A DNA stretch of 64,000 bases from CAWEHU01 sp963808965 (GCA_963808965.1 CAWEHU010000014.1:1-64000); one strand, 5' to 3'; shown: positions 34,848 to 43,667, counted from the first letter of the stretch. The notes: generated by a model not told the origin, from the sequence alone. Program-made: numbers and translations.

Positions 34848-36008
34848 ATGCTATCCGATCCCGCCTCCCCGCTCGTTGCGATTGTGCTACCGCCACGCGA
34901 AGGTTTCGGTCCCGGCCGGACCGGCGCCGTCGGGCTGATCGCCCATCGACTGGCGGCGGTCCAGGGCGGCAGGCCCGACCGGTTCCGGACCCTCGTGATC
35001 GGTGGGCCGCAATCGGGGCCGTTGTTCAGTGACGTGCCATTCCAGGCGGCGAAGCCCGTCCCCTGGCTTCCGGCCAACCCCAATCGCCGCTACGCGGCCG
35101 GGGTCGCGCGTCTGTTGCGCCGGCTCCATCCCGCGCTGATCGAGGTGCATAACCGCGCCGAGATCGCGCTCGATCTCGCCCGCCGCTTCCGGCGAACGCC
35201 CGTGAGCCTGTTCCTGCACAACGACCCGCAGGGGATGGGAGGCCTCAAGACCCCGGCCGAGCGAGGGAACCTGCTGCGACGGCTCGCCCGGGTGGTCACG
35301 GTCTCGGAGTTCGTGCGCCGGCGGATGCTGGAGCAGGTGAGCGGGCCGCCGCCCGGCCGCGCGCCCGCCGTCCTGCCCAACTGCATCGATCTCTCGCTCC
35401 TGCCGCCCCCGCTTCCTCTGGAGACCCGCGAGAACCTCGTTCTCTTCGTCGGCCGTCTGGTCGCGGAGAAGGGGCCGGATACTTTCGTCGCGGCCTGTGC
35501 CGCTGCGCTGGGCCGGCTGCCTGGCTGGCGGGCGGAAATGATCGGTGCCAATCGCTTCCAGGCCGGGGGGGCGGACACTCGCTTGATCCGCGCGCTTCGC
35601 CCCGAGGCGGAGGCCGCCGGCGTCGTGATGTCGGGGTATCGGCCGCACGCCGACGTGCTCGCCGCCATGTCGCGCGCCGCCATCGTGGTGGTGCCGAGCC
35701 GGTGGGAGGAGCCGTTCGGGCTGACCGCGCTGGAGGCGATGGCCTGCGGGGCGGCACTCGTTTGCTCGCGGCGCGGCGGGCTGCCGGAGGTGGGCGGCGA
35801 CGCGGTGGAATACGCCGACCCGGACGACCCCTCTGCCGTCGCGGAGGCGATCGTGGCGCTCGCTCAAGACCCGGCGCGACGGATCGCAAGGGCGCGGGCG
35901 GGCATGGAAAGGGCCAAGCTGTTCGATCTGCGCGAGACCGCCCACCGCCTCGATGCGCTGCGCCGGGAAATCCTGCGCGACTTCGCGCCCGGCTCCGCCC
36001 GTGGCTAG
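34848..36008 (+). CDS. Glycosyltransferase family 4
   Basis: A 386-residue GT-B enzyme. The C-terminal donor-binding domain has LVLFVGRLVAEKGPDTFV, GYRPHADVLAAMSRA, and the E-x7-E motif region EEPFGLTALEAMACG at the nucleotide-sugar site. The N-terminal half has IEVHNRAEIALDL. Such enzymes add sugars to lipopolysaccharide, exopolysaccharide or lipids; the acceptor is not evident and no polysaccharide cluster surrounds it. The next gene, cobW-like, begins 57 bases later on the same strand. Confidence 0.82.
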   Translation: MLSDPASPLVAIVLPPREGFGPGRTGAVGLIAHRLAAVQGGRPDRFRTLVIGGPQSGPLFSDVPFQAAKPVPWLPANPNRRYAAGVARLLRRLHPALIEVHNRAEIALDLARRFRRTPVSLFLHNDPQGMGGLKTPAERGNLLRRLARVVTVSEFVRRRMLEQVSGPPPGRAPAVLPNCIDLSLLPPPLPLETRENLVLFVGRLVAEKGPDTFVAACAAALGRLPGWRAEMIGANRFQAGGADTRLIRALRPEAEAAGVVMSGYRPHADVLAAMSRAAIVVVPSRWEEPFGLTALEAMACGAALVCSRRGGLPEVGGDAVEYADPDDPSAVAEAIVALAQDPARRIARARAGMERAKLFDLRETAHRLDALRREILRDFAPGSARG

Positions 36009-36065
36009 GCGGCGGCCGGGTGCCTATATTCGCGGGAACCTTCATGGACATGCGGAGCGCGCCCG

Positions 36066-37046
36066 ATGGCGGAGACACGGACCAATCAAGACCAAGTGCC
36101 GGTCACGGTGCTGACCGGCTATCTCGGAGCTGGCAAGACGACGCTGTTGAACCGCATCCTGAGCGAAAATCACGGGCGAAAATACGCCGTCGTCGTCAAC
36201 GAGTTCGGGGAACTCGGCGTCGATAACGACCTCGTCGTGGATGCCGACGAGGAAGTGTTCGAGATGAACAACGGCTGCGTCTGCTGCACCGTGCGCGGCG
36301 ACTTGATTCGTATTCTCGGCGGCCTGATGAAGCGGCGCGGCAAGCTCGACGGCATCATCATCGAGACCACGGGACTCGCCAATCCCGCGCCGGTCGCGCA
36401 GACCTTCTTCGTCGACGAGGACGTGCGCGCCAAGACGCGGCTGGACGCGATCGTCACCGTGGCCGATGCGAAGCACCTGCCGCAACGTCTCGCGGACAGT
36501 CACGAGGCGGAGGACCAGATCGCCTTCGCGGACGTGATCGTGCTCAACAAGACCGATCTCGTCACGCCCGAGGAGCTGGACGAGGTGGAGCGGCGCATTC
36601 GCGCGATCAATCGCTTCGCCAAGATTTATCGCACGACGCGCGCCTCCGTGCCGATCGAGGAGGTGCTGGATCGGGGCGCGTTCGACCTCAAGCGCGCGCT
36701 GGAGATCGAGCCGGACTTTCTGACCGACGATACGCACGAGCATAACGACGACATCGCCAGCATGAGCTTCGAGGTCGAGAAGCCGATCGACCCGGAGCGG
36801 TTCAACGCCTGGATCGGCGCGCTGCTCGCGCAGAAGGGTCAGGATCTGCTGCGCACCAAGGGCATTCTCGCCTACGCCAACGAGGACCGCCGCTTCGCCT
36901 TCCAGGCCGTGCACATGATGGCGGACGGCGATTTCATCGGGCCGTGGAAGGAGGGCGCGCCACGGCGCAGCCGGATCGTGTTCATCGGCCGCAACCTCAA
37001 CCGACCGCAGCTCCGTCGCGGCTTCGAATCCTGCCAGGCGGATTGA
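36066..37046 (+). CDS. CobW/COG0523 family GTPase (metallochaperone)
   Basis: A 326-residue G3E GTPase. Walker A is GYLGAGKT at 18-25, the metal-binding C-x-C-C motif is CVCC at 71-74, the base-recognition motif is NKTD, and a CobW_C domain fills the last 100 residues. Two His clusters (DDTHEHNDD near 225) could bind metal. COG0523 proteins insert zinc, cobalt or other metals into client proteins. A cobalt-type nitrile hydratase lies 5 kb away, which makes a client link thinkable but unproven. Confidence 0.85.
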   Translation: MAETRTNQDQVPVTVLTGYLGAGKTTLLNRILSENHGRKYAVVVNEFGELGVDNDLVVDADEEVFEMNNGCVCCTVRGDLIRILGGLMKRRGKLDGIIIETTGLANPAPVAQTFFVDEDVRAKTRLDAIVTVADAKHLPQRLADSHEAEDQIAFADVIVLNKTDLVTPEELDEVERRIRAINRFAKIYRTTRASVPIEEVLDRGAFDLKRALEIEPDFLTDDTHEHNDDIASMSFEVEKPIDPERFNAWIGALLAQKGQDLLRTKGILAYANEDRRFAFQAVHMMADGDFIGPWKEGAPRRSRIVFIGRNLNRPQLRRGFESCQAD

Positions 37047-37050
37047 ACGG

Positions 37051-38097
37051 GTGAGCGACGCAATCTCTCCGGATTTGCTGCTCGAAACCCGAGGCGTGCA
37101 GCGGAACCTGGACGCGTTCGTCGTCGGGGCGCGATTCGACCGGGGCGGACGGCACGCCGCGTTCGCGCTCGGGGACGGCACGTTGCGGCTTGTTGGCGTG
37201 GCCGACAAGGAGGATTGGCGCGAGATCGCGGCGCATGATGGAGCGGCGCTGGCGCTCGCGCCCGACGCGGCCGCAGGCGGATTTGCGACGGGCGGCGACG
37301 ACGGGCGGTTTCTCCGGGTGACGCCGGAGGGAGGGGTCACGGAACTCGCTCGCTTCGGCTCGAAATGGGTGGAGCACGTCGCGAGCCATCCGGGGGACAA
37401 GGGACGCGGCCTGCTCGCCTGTGCGGTCGGGCGCGCGGTGCATTTGTTCGACGGAGCGGGCGAGAAGCTGAAAGTGCTGGAGCATCCGTCGAGCGTCACC
37501 GGCCTCGTGTTCGATGCGAAGGGGAAGCGCATCGCTGCCTCGCACTACAACGGCGCGACGCTCTGGTTCGTCGCCGCCAAGACCGACACGCCGCGCCGGC
37601 TGGAGTGGAAAGGGAGCCACACGGCGATCGCGATCCATCCCGATGGCGACGCGGTGGTGACGGCGATGCAGGAGAGCGCGCTGCATGGCTGGCGTTTGTC
37701 GGATGGGCAGCACATGCGGATGAGCGGCTACCCGGCCAAGACGCGCTCGCTTTCTTTCACCCGCAACGGAAGATGGCTCGCGACGAGCGGCGCGGATTCG
37801 ATGGTGTTATGGCCGTTCTTTGGCGGCGGGCCGATGGGTAAGGCGCCGACCGAACTGGCCGGGGGCGACGGCGTGTTATGCACCGCCGTCGCCTGCCATC
37901 CCCAACAGGACACGTGCGCCGGGGGCTTCGCGGACGGGCTCGTGGTGCTGGCCGATATCGCGTCCGAAAGAGTTCTGCCGGTCATTGGTCCCGGGCGCGG
38001 TTCGGTCTCGGCGCTGGCTTGGAGCCCGGAGGGCACGCATCTGGCGGTTGGCACGGAGACCGGCTTCGCGGCGCTGATCGATTTCAGCAAGAGGTGA
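37051..38097 (+). CDS. WD40 repeat protein
   Basis: A 348-residue beta-propeller protein with about seven WD40-like blades, for example SSVTGLVFDAKGKRIAASHY, KTRSLSFTRNGRWLATSGAD and GSVSALAWSPEGTHLAVGTE. It is the alphaproteobacterial partner of the CobW GTPase in many genomes (WD40 gene directly after cobW-like), which fits the 4-base gap here. No signal peptide. It probably acts as a protein scaffold; the role is unknown. The start is GTG 37051. Confidence 0.82.
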   Translation: MSDAISPDLLLETRGVQRNLDAFVVGARFDRGGRHAAFALGDGTLRLVGVADKEDWREIAAHDGAALALAPDAAAGGFATGGDDGRFLRVTPEGGVTELARFGSKWVEHVASHPGDKGRGLLACAVGRAVHLFDGAGEKLKVLEHPSSVTGLVFDAKGKRIAASHYNGATLWFVAAKTDTPRRLEWKGSHTAIAIHPDGDAVVTAMQESALHGWRLSDGQHMRMSGYPAKTRSLSFTRNGRWLATSGADSMVLWPFFGGGPMGKAPTELAGGDGVLCTAVACHPQQDTCAGGFADGLVVLADIASERVLPVIGPGRGSVSALAWSPEGTHLAVGTETGFAALIDFSKR

Positions 38098-38102
38098 GGG
38101 CG

Positions 38103-38612
38103 ATGGACGAGCGCACGCTCGCGACCGACACGGCCTCGCTCTACGAGCGGGATTTTTTCGCGTGGTGCATGGCGCAGGCCGAGGCGCTGCGAGGGGCCGG
38201 CACGGGCGGCGCGATGGTGCTTGATTACGAGAATCTCGCCGAGGAGATCGAGAGCTTGGGGAAGAGCGAAAGGCGAGAGCTCGCCAGTCGGTTGGGTAAC
38301 ATTCTCGAGCATTTGGTCAAGCTTCAGCACTCGCCCGCGGTGGAGCCGCGCGCCGGCTGGGTCGCCACCATCAGGCGCGAGCGGCGTGACGTGGAGCTGC
38401 TCCTCGAGGACAGTCCCAGCCTTGAGCGAGAGCTTCCAGCTCTGATCAAGCGGGCAGCGATGCGCGCGGTCCGCGATACCGTGCGGGAGATGAGCGAGCG
38501 GGGCGAGATCGGGAAAGCACTCGCCGCGACGATTGCCGCGGAATGTGGGTCGTATACTGTCGAGCAGGTCGTGGGAGATTGGTTTCCCAGCTTGGAGAGC
38601 CCGGCCGTTTGA
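38103..38612 (+). CDS. DUF29 domain-containing protein
   Basis: A 169-residue all-helical protein. LYERDFFAWCMAQAEALR at 13-30 and YENLAEEIESLGKSERREL are the DUF29 signatures. The family is abundant in Alphaproteobacteria and Cyanobacteria, has no established function and is sometimes near transposons or toxin-antitoxin genes. ATG 38103 is five bases after the WD40 stop, so it is probably in the same transcript. Confidence 0.85.
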   Translation: MDERTLATDTASLYERDFFAWCMAQAEALRGAGTGGAMVLDYENLAEEIESLGKSERRELASRLGNILEHLVKLQHSPAVEPRAGWVATIRRERRDVELLLEDSPSLERELPALIKRAAMRAVRDTVREMSERGEIGKALAATIAAECGSYTVEQVVGDWFPSLESPAV

Positions 38613-38656
38613 AACCCCTCCCTTGCCGGACGGGCAGGGGCGCATCAGGAGCGATA

Positions 38657-39474
38657 ATGGAAAAGATCACCACCGGCGGACTTGCGATGCCCAAGCTTGG
38701 TCTCGGCACTTGGGGCATGACGGGTGCTGAGTGCCGCGCGGCGGTCGAGAGCGCGCTCGAACTTGGCTACCGTCATATCGACACGGCGCAGATGTACGGC
38801 AACGAGGACGCGATCGGCGCCGCGTTGCAGGCGAGCCAGGTGCCGCGCTCCGACCTGCACATCACGACCAAGGTTTGGTGGACCGACCTATCCCCGCCTG
38901 CGATGCGCCGAGCGATGGAGCAGAGCCTCGCTGCTTTGCGCACCGATTATGTCGATCTGTACCTGATCCACTGGCCCGCGCCCGACATGGATCTGCCGCG
39001 CGTGCTGGAGATGCTGATGGCGTTGCGGCAGGAGGGCAAGACGAAGCAGATCGGCGTTTCCAATTTCACCGTGGGGCTGCTCCGCCGCGCGGTGGAGGAG
39101 GTGGGTGCTCCGATCGTCTGCAATCAGGTCGAGTATCATGTGCTGCTCGATCAGAGTGCGGTGTTGTCCTATGCGCGGTCGAAGGGACTGGCCGTCACGG
39201 CGTACGCGCCGCTTGCGAAGGGGCGGCTCGCCGATCATCCGGCGCTCGCCGCGATCGCGCGAAAGCACGGGGCCACGCCCGCGCAAGTCGCGCTGAAATG
39301 GCTGCTGGATCAGGACGGCGTCGCCGCGATTCCGAAAGCCGCCCGGCGCGAGAGCCAGCGGGCCAATCTCGATGCGCTGCGATTGCAACTCGACGACGAG
39401 GACCGTGCTGCGATCGCGCGCTGCCGAAGGACCAGCGGTTCGTCAGTCCGACATTTGCGCCGGAGTGGGATTAA
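38657..39474 (+). pseudogene. Aldo/keto reductase (2,5-diketogluconate reductase-like), frameshifted at the 3' end
   Basis: A TIM-barrel NADPH reductase. The catalytic tetrad is visible: Asp42 (IDTAQMYGNE), Tyr47, Lys72 (ITTKVW) and His in YLIHWPAP. GVSNFTVGLL and the cofactor-binding IPKAARRESQ follow. Near 39415-39421 one base appears to be lost. The literal frame ends at 39493 with unrelated text, while the next frame gives ALPKDQRFVSPTFAPEWD and a TAA at 39472-39474, the expected AKR C-terminus (about 272 residues). ATG 38657 has AGGAGCGATA upstream. Confidence 0.78.
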
Positions 39475-39489
39475 CATCGAAGAGCCGGC

Positions 39490-39740
39490 ATAACCAAATC
39501 CGTCACCATCGCGGCCCGAGTCGACGCCTATCTCGACCAGGAATTGGAACGTCCTGGCCAGAGCGACAAGCGTTAGCAAGTCATGGCTCGTCAACGAGGC
39601 ACTGCGCTCTTACGCCGCCCGGGAGCGCAATTTCTTGTCGCTGTCGAGGAAGGCAAGCAGGCTCTGCGTGAGGGCAAGGTTGTCGATCATGCAATGGTGG
39701 TCGCGGCATTCGAACGAATCATCAAACCGCGTCCGGAACG
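39490..39740 (+). pseudogene. CopG/ribbon-helix-helix antitoxin remnant
   Basis: Pieces of one RHH antitoxin appear in three frames. TKSVTIAARVDAYLDQELER (with ATA where ATG would be) is the DNA-binding beta-strand and helix. RATSVSKSWLVNEALRSYAA is the second helix. FLVAVEEGKQALREGKVVDH is the toxin-binding tail. At least two frameshifts and the lost start make it non-functional as written. Confidence 0.6.
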
Positions 39741-39945
39741 GTCAGGTGGACGCAGCCGGCGACGGACTACTTCTTGGGAGGTTGGATGGATCAGAGCGGA
39801 TAGCCGGGCTGCTGGGTCTTGAGTCGGGAGGCGCAGTACCTCCATGCGGTCGGCGCAGTTCGAGGTCTTCCTTTCCGAGGCAGGCCGGCCAGTTCACCCG
39901 GTACAAGGGAGTTGATCCTTCGTGCTGGACGGGGGATGGGATGAG
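39741..39945 (+). pseudogene. ParE/RelE-like toxin remnant
   Basis: Directly after the antitoxin remnant, fragments resemble a ParE-type toxin: RWTQPATDYF at the start, and later GRPASSPGTRELILRAG, which matches the common GRPGRVPGTREL region. Frames change and stops intervene. The position right after the RHH antitoxin supports the identification more than the sequence itself. Confidence 0.4.
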
Positions 39946-40005
39946 CGTGTGACTGTCGGATTGGCCCCTGGGGTATAGACGCATTCGCCTCATCGCTAGT
40001 AGATT

Positions 40006-41110
40006 TCAGACAGGCGGTGGATCAGGAACGCCGATATCAGGGATTAGCTGCGTATCTGGTTGCTCAAAGTCGATGAGGTAAGGACCGGCGAGATCTTTAA
40101 TCTGAAAATTTTTGATCAGAAACACGCGCGCGCCGAACTGCTTGGTGTAGATCTGTTCGGCCTTATCCCAATCAGAAATCTCACATTCCTTGGGCTTTTC
40201 GGTTCCGCACTCTGCCCCCTCTGAAGGGGTTTTCTTTGCCGAAACCTAGTGGGTTCCAGTCAGACGCAATCCGGCCTATGTAAGCCCTCTCAGGGGGCTC
40301 TCCGCAGCGAAATTTGTGGGCAAGATTGCAGAAATCGCCATAATACGCGGTAGTTGCCAAGGGTTTGTCCCAGAGCCCAAGGCGCAGGCTCTCGCAGGAT
40401 CGCTAGATTGTTTTCGCTTCGTCCCTGAGTTGTGAGATATCAAGATGCTGGTCCAGCTTAGCGACCCTGATATCAGTAACGACTTGCAGCAAACCTCTGG
40501 CGTTCGCGGGCGTAAGGTCAAATGTTGTCACCGGGAAAATCACTGCAGTGACATGCTGATTTTGCCAGATACATGCCGCCCACCATCCGAACACGTCGTG
40601 AACCGTATAAGCCTCGCAACTCGTGATAACTAGCAACGAAAGAGTAACGCTCTGAGCTTGGCCCCAAGCTAAGGAGACGACCTACGGCTAAATCCTGCTG
40701 AGTGCTGGGGTCATACGGAATAAGGCGAAGGAGCCAGGTGACACGAGAGTTGCATCGAAGATTGGCAAAGTTTCGCTCTGGTGGGACCCGCCGAATGCCA
40801 CCCCTCGTGGCCTCGACCCAGGAAAAGGCCGGGGCGGTCGTGACAAGCACCATGCTTAATCCGAGGCAGATGAAGAACCCTGCCCGCAGCCAGCGTGGAA
40901 TGTCCTCGGGCTAGAGCCCATCATCTTCAGAGCTAAAGCGCAGGTCGGAGTAGCCGCAAGGACCAGTCCGACTGCCATAAGAACAGAAGCAATACCGCCT
41001 TCTGAAACTATCTCGTGCAGCTTGACGAAGGCATCGATTGCGGTCGAAAACTGTTCCATGTCGCGCCGAACAGCTGCTATTTGGTCTTGCCCAGATTTGA
41101 TCGAGTTCAC
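40006..41110 (-). pseudogene. Unknown membrane protein, reading frame broken several times
   Basis: A coherent protein can be read leftward across three frames. It starts at GTG 41110 with MNSIKSGQDQIAAVRRDMEQ, a helix, and two hydrophobic segments (GGIASVLMAVGLVLAATPT and AGFFICLGLSMVLVTTAPAF). A soluble part follows (LVITSCEAYTVHDVFGWWAA, VVTDIRVAKLDQHLDI). A TAG near 40408 is followed in the same frame by GLWDKPLATTAYYGDFCNLA, and one more shift gives KAEQIYTKQFGARVFLIKNF and an end at 40006. The sum is about 365 residues. I do not recognise the family. The region is clearly AT-richer than its neighbours, which suggests transfer. A CRP-type site lies just upstream. Confidence 0.5.
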
Positions 41111-41140
41111 TCTAAATTACACCCTCGTTGGCAAACGAGC

Positions 41141-41156
41141 TGTGAACTAGCTCACA
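41141..41156. promoter_or_regulatory. CRP-type binding site
   Basis: TGTGAACTAGCTCACA has perfect TGTGA-N6-TCACA half-sites. It lies 30 bases upstream of the start of the leftward unknown membrane protein, where it would overlap or lie near its promoter. It is the second such site in the window. Confidence 0.55.
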
Positions 41157-41269
41157 GGTCCAGACGCCATCTGTCGATGGTAAGGATGGAAACACCAGGC
41201 TGCACCGACCCGATGCAGCTAGCAGACCTTAAACCTCGGTTTTCGACCGCTCGACCGGAGAACCAGGGC

Positions 41270-41445
41270 ACCGTAGCCCCAATCATATCCTCATTCGCAC
41301 GAGCGCCATGAGCTTCTCCTCCGGCCAACCCCTCAGTACCTGCGGGTCGCAACGCAGCACCATCCAGCGATAATCCGCCTCTGAATCGCCCGCCAGTATT
41401 GCCATCCATCCTGCAGATGCGTGCCCGTTCAGCGAACATCCCCCG
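41270..41445 (-). pseudogene. Decayed copy of the nitrile hydratase alpha 3' end
   Basis: These bases align with 41600-41790, the last third of the intact alpha-subunit gene: CCCCAATCATATCC, GAGCTTCTCCTC and GCACCATCCAGCGATAATCC occur in both, in the same order and orientation, with scattered substitutions and small gaps. No frame remains open across it. It is a duplicated, decayed 3' fragment lying about 160 bases downstream of the intact gene's stop. Confidence 0.7.
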
Positions 41446-41599
41446 CCTCGCGCTGGTTATCAAAGCGCTGCGGCGGGCGGCTGCGCGCTGCGCGAAGAAC
41501 CTTGAGACTGCGCCGGTCATCTTTCTGCCTGGGCGCGGCTGATCGGCTGAGCAGGAGTGGCCGCGTGTCGTGGCGCAGCGGAACGAGGCTCGCTGTGCC

Positions 41600-42178
41600 T
41601 CAAGCTTCCGGCACCGTCACCCCAATCATATCCCCCTCGCGCAAAATTCCCGCGAGCTTCTCCTCGGGCCACCCCTCCGTGCCGGGAGGTCGCATCGGCA
41701 GCACCATCCAGCGATAATCCGCGGTCGAATTAAGGACCCGGATCGCCACACTCTCCGGCAGATGCGTGCCCCATTCGGCGAGCACGCCGCGCGGGTCGCG
41801 GACGGCGCGCGCCCGATAGGCGGCGGATTTGAACCAGAAGGGCGGGTAGCCGAGTACCGCGCGCGGATAGCAACTGCATAGCGTGCAAACCACGAGATGA
41901 TGCAGCTCCGGCGTATTCTCCAACACACCGAGCGGTGGCGCGCCGCGCATCGGAATGCCGAGCGCCTCGGCGGCGCGCGTCCCGTCCTCCAGCATCAGCG
42001 CGCGGAACGCGGGGTCGGTCCAGGCCTTCGCGACCATGCGCGCGCCCTGCGCAGGGTTCGCCGCATCGGTCAGCGCGATCCGCTCGGCGATCTCCTGCGG
42101 GGAAGCGATGCCCTTGGCCGCGAGCAGGTCGCGCACGGCGACCAGCAAGCGTTCGCCATCCGTCTCCAACACGCTCAT
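41600..42178 (-). CDS. nthA: Nitrile hydratase alpha subunit (cobalt-type), or thiocyanate hydrolase gamma-like
   Basis: A 192-residue catalytic subunit. The metal claw is VCTLCSCY with Cys98, Cys101 and Cys103; Thr in C-T-L-C-S-C-Y is typical of non-corrin cobalt enzymes, where two of the cysteines become sulfenic and sulfinic acids. The enzyme hydrates nitriles to amides (or thiocyanate in the SCNase branch). ATG 42178 overlaps the stop of the SH3-like beta piece as ATGA, so translation is coupled. Length is close to the usual 200 residues. Confidence 0.9.
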   Translation of the reverse strand: MSVLETDGERLLVAVRDLLAAKGIASPQEIAERIALTDAANPAQGARMVAKAWTDPAFRALMLEDGTRAAEALGIPMRGAPPLGVLENTPELHHLVVCTLCSCYPRAVLGYPPFWFKSAAYRARAVRDPRGVLAEWGTHLPESVAIRVLNSTADYRWMVLPMRPPGTEGWPEEKLAGILREGDMIGVTVPEA

Positions 42179-42471
42179 TGCAGCGGCTCCAGCCAGTGCT
42201 CGAAAATCTCGACCAGCAACGTATCGCCGGTCCCGCCCTCTCCCCAGACCGGGGGCTGATCGAACGCGACGTGATACAGCGCGCGCTTCTCAGCCGGCCG
42301 CGCGAACGCCAAATCCTCGGGGTTCGGAAACGCGCCCAGACGGCGCACCACGGTTCCGCTGAGCCCCCGCAAATAATGCGGTGTGCGGATGTGGCAGGGT
42401 CCGCGCGTCTCGGGCCAGTCGTCGCGCACGCGCACCCGTGAGCCCGGCGCGAAACCCGCCTCCGCCATCAT
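42175..42471 (-). CDS. Nitrile hydratase beta subunit, C-terminal SH3-like half as a separate protein
   Basis: A 98-residue protein equal to the C-terminal half of NHase beta: FAPGSRVRVRDDWPETRG, HIRTPHYLRGLSGTVVRRLG and LYHVAFDQPPVWGE, an SH3-like barrel that contacts the alpha subunit and the active site. In most NHases this is fused to an N-terminal helical half; here that half is encoded by the preceding separate gene. It overlaps both neighbours by 4 bases (ATGA at 42468-42471 and 42175-42178). Confidence 0.88.
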   Translation of the reverse strand: MMAEAGFAPGSRVRVRDDWPETRGPCHIRTPHYLRGLSGTVVRRLGAFPNPEDLAFARPAEKRALYHVAFDQPPVWGEGGTGDTLLVEIFEHWLEPLQ

Positions 42472-42777
42472 GCGCGCTCCAGTGCTTCGCGCAGCTCGGC
42501 CTCGGTGATGACGCCGCGTCGGAGCAGATTGTCGGCGATCGAGCGGATCCAGCGCCGGTAATAGGAAAGCCGGTGATATTCGTCCTCGGGAATTGCTTCG
42601 ATGCCGCGCCGCAGCTCGTCGACGCGACATGATGCCTTTCGACCCGAGAATCTGCCTTATCGCGTCGACTTCCTTGTCGAAGTCGGTCAGCGCGTGCGGC
42701 TCCGTGTCGATCGAGGCGCACATGAACTTGGAGACGCCGCCCAGATCGTGATGGGCGCGGGGCACATCCTTTTCCAT
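42468..42777 (-). pseudogene. Nitrile hydratase beta N-terminal half (accessory/SCNase beta-like), frameshifted
   Basis: From ATG 42777 (or 42789) the frame gives HHDLGGVSKFMCASIDTEPH and DFDKEVDAIRQILGSKGIMS. One extra base near 42624 shifts it; the next frame continues VDELRRGIEAIPEDEYHRLS, YYRRWIRSIADNLLRRGVIT and ends at TGA 42468-42470. Corrected length is about 102 residues. This equals the N-terminal helical half of NHase beta, the TIGR03889 accessory proteins and SCNase beta. It may be a structural subunit or a cobalt-loading chaperone of the NhlE/P15K type. The ATGA overlap with the next gene shows the intended stop. Confidence 0.75.
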
Positions 42778-42818
42778 GCCCGCCAGCATAGACCCGGTCG
42801 GCTCAAAACGTCAGCCGG

Positions 42819-43619
42819 TCAGTTCACCGCCTCTCCCGGCTGCGCGCCCCAGAACTGATCGCGCTTCAGATACCCGCGATACTCGCCGACCTGCACCTGA
42901 CACCAGGTCGAGCCGGCCTCGCAGGAGCGCAGGTGAGCGAGCACGCCCGGCTTCAGCTCGGCCACGGGGGGCGCGTTGTCGTCCGGCTGGCGTCGCAGCA
43001 TGTGGATTCCACCGGTGACGATCAAGGTGCGCCGTCCCGTGAGCGTCGCCTGATGCACCCAGCCCTTCGTCCCGTCCGGGTCCTTCACCAGCCGCCACAC
43101 CTCGAACTCGCGCTCGATCTCAACCGGCAGATCGCGCCGCTTGTAGACCCAGTCGATCGGGTAGCGAGTGCCGGGACCGGCGCGCATGTTCACCTCATCC
43201 GACCGCAGCGCGGCGAAGCGCGGCAGCGGCAGCCCGGTCGCGGTCCCTTTCGGCAGCTCCGGCGGCTTCTGCTCCGCGGCCGGGGCGGGCTCGGGCGGCT
43301 TCTGATCCGGCGTCGGCACCGCCGCCACGCCGCCTTTGGCCGGGCCGTGCTTCGCGGGTGCTTTCTGGGCGTGCCCGGATTTGTCCGGCTGAACCGTAGG
43401 CGTGTGCTTGGCGGGTCCGACCTGGCGGACTGCCTCACGCGGCGCGGCCTTCGGCGGCTTCGGAGCGGGCGTGGCGTGCTGAGGGTGAGCGGGAGGCTTG
43501 AGGGTGCCCGTGGCGGGCGGTGTCGCGGTTTCCGCCCGGAGCGAAGCGGCAAGCGGAAGCGCGACAAGTTGCAGAAGCAAGGTTGCGCGAAGGACCGTCG
43601 CAAGGGCGTGGGCTGGCAT
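42819..43619 (-). CDS. Exported SH3b domain protein
   Basis: A 266-residue protein: signal peptide (ATVLRATLLLQLVALPLAAS), a long Pro/Lys/Ala-rich linker (residues 30-125), then two bacterial SH3 units: EVNMRAGPGTRYPIDWVYKR, FEVWRLVKDPDGTKGWVHQA, and a second repeat ending YRGYLKRDQFWGA. RAGPG is the SH3b signature. In Alphaproteobacteria such proteins are predicted to bind peptidoglycan. It lies on the same strand as the nitrile hydratase genes, 30-40 bases upstream of them. Confidence 0.82.
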   Translation of the reverse strand: MPAHALATVLRATLLLQLVALPLAASLRAETATPPATGTLKPPAHPQHATPAPKPPKAAPREAVRQVGPAKHTPTVQPDKSGHAQKAPAKHGPAKGGVAAVPTPDQKPPEPAPAAEQKPPELPKGTATGLPLPRFAALRSDEVNMRAGPGTRYPIDWVYKRRDLPVEIEREFEVWRLVKDPDGTKGWVHQATLTGRRTLIVTGGIHMLRRQPDDNAPPVAELKPGVLAHLRSCEAGSTWCQVQVGEYRGYLKRDQFWGAQPGEAVN

Positions 43620-43667
43620 GTGCGTTCACTGCCAAGCCGCACCGAATCGGGTCAAGTGAACCCCGCG

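Noticed and set aside
36042..37532. Long leftward open frame of 496 codons
   Set aside because: It is antisense to the clear CobW GTPase and WD40 genes and has no domain; GC-rich DNA gives such shadows.
40445..40914. Small rightward frames of 60-75 codons in the AT-richer patch
   Set aside because: They run opposite to a coherent leftward protein text that spans the same bases.
42468..42777. Reading the beta-N gene and SH3-like beta piece as one fused beta subunit through the long open frame 42175-42789
   Set aside because: The middle of that frame is Arg-rich nonsense, while the other frame gives conserved NHase beta-N text ending at a TGA with ATGA overlap. Two separate genes fit better.
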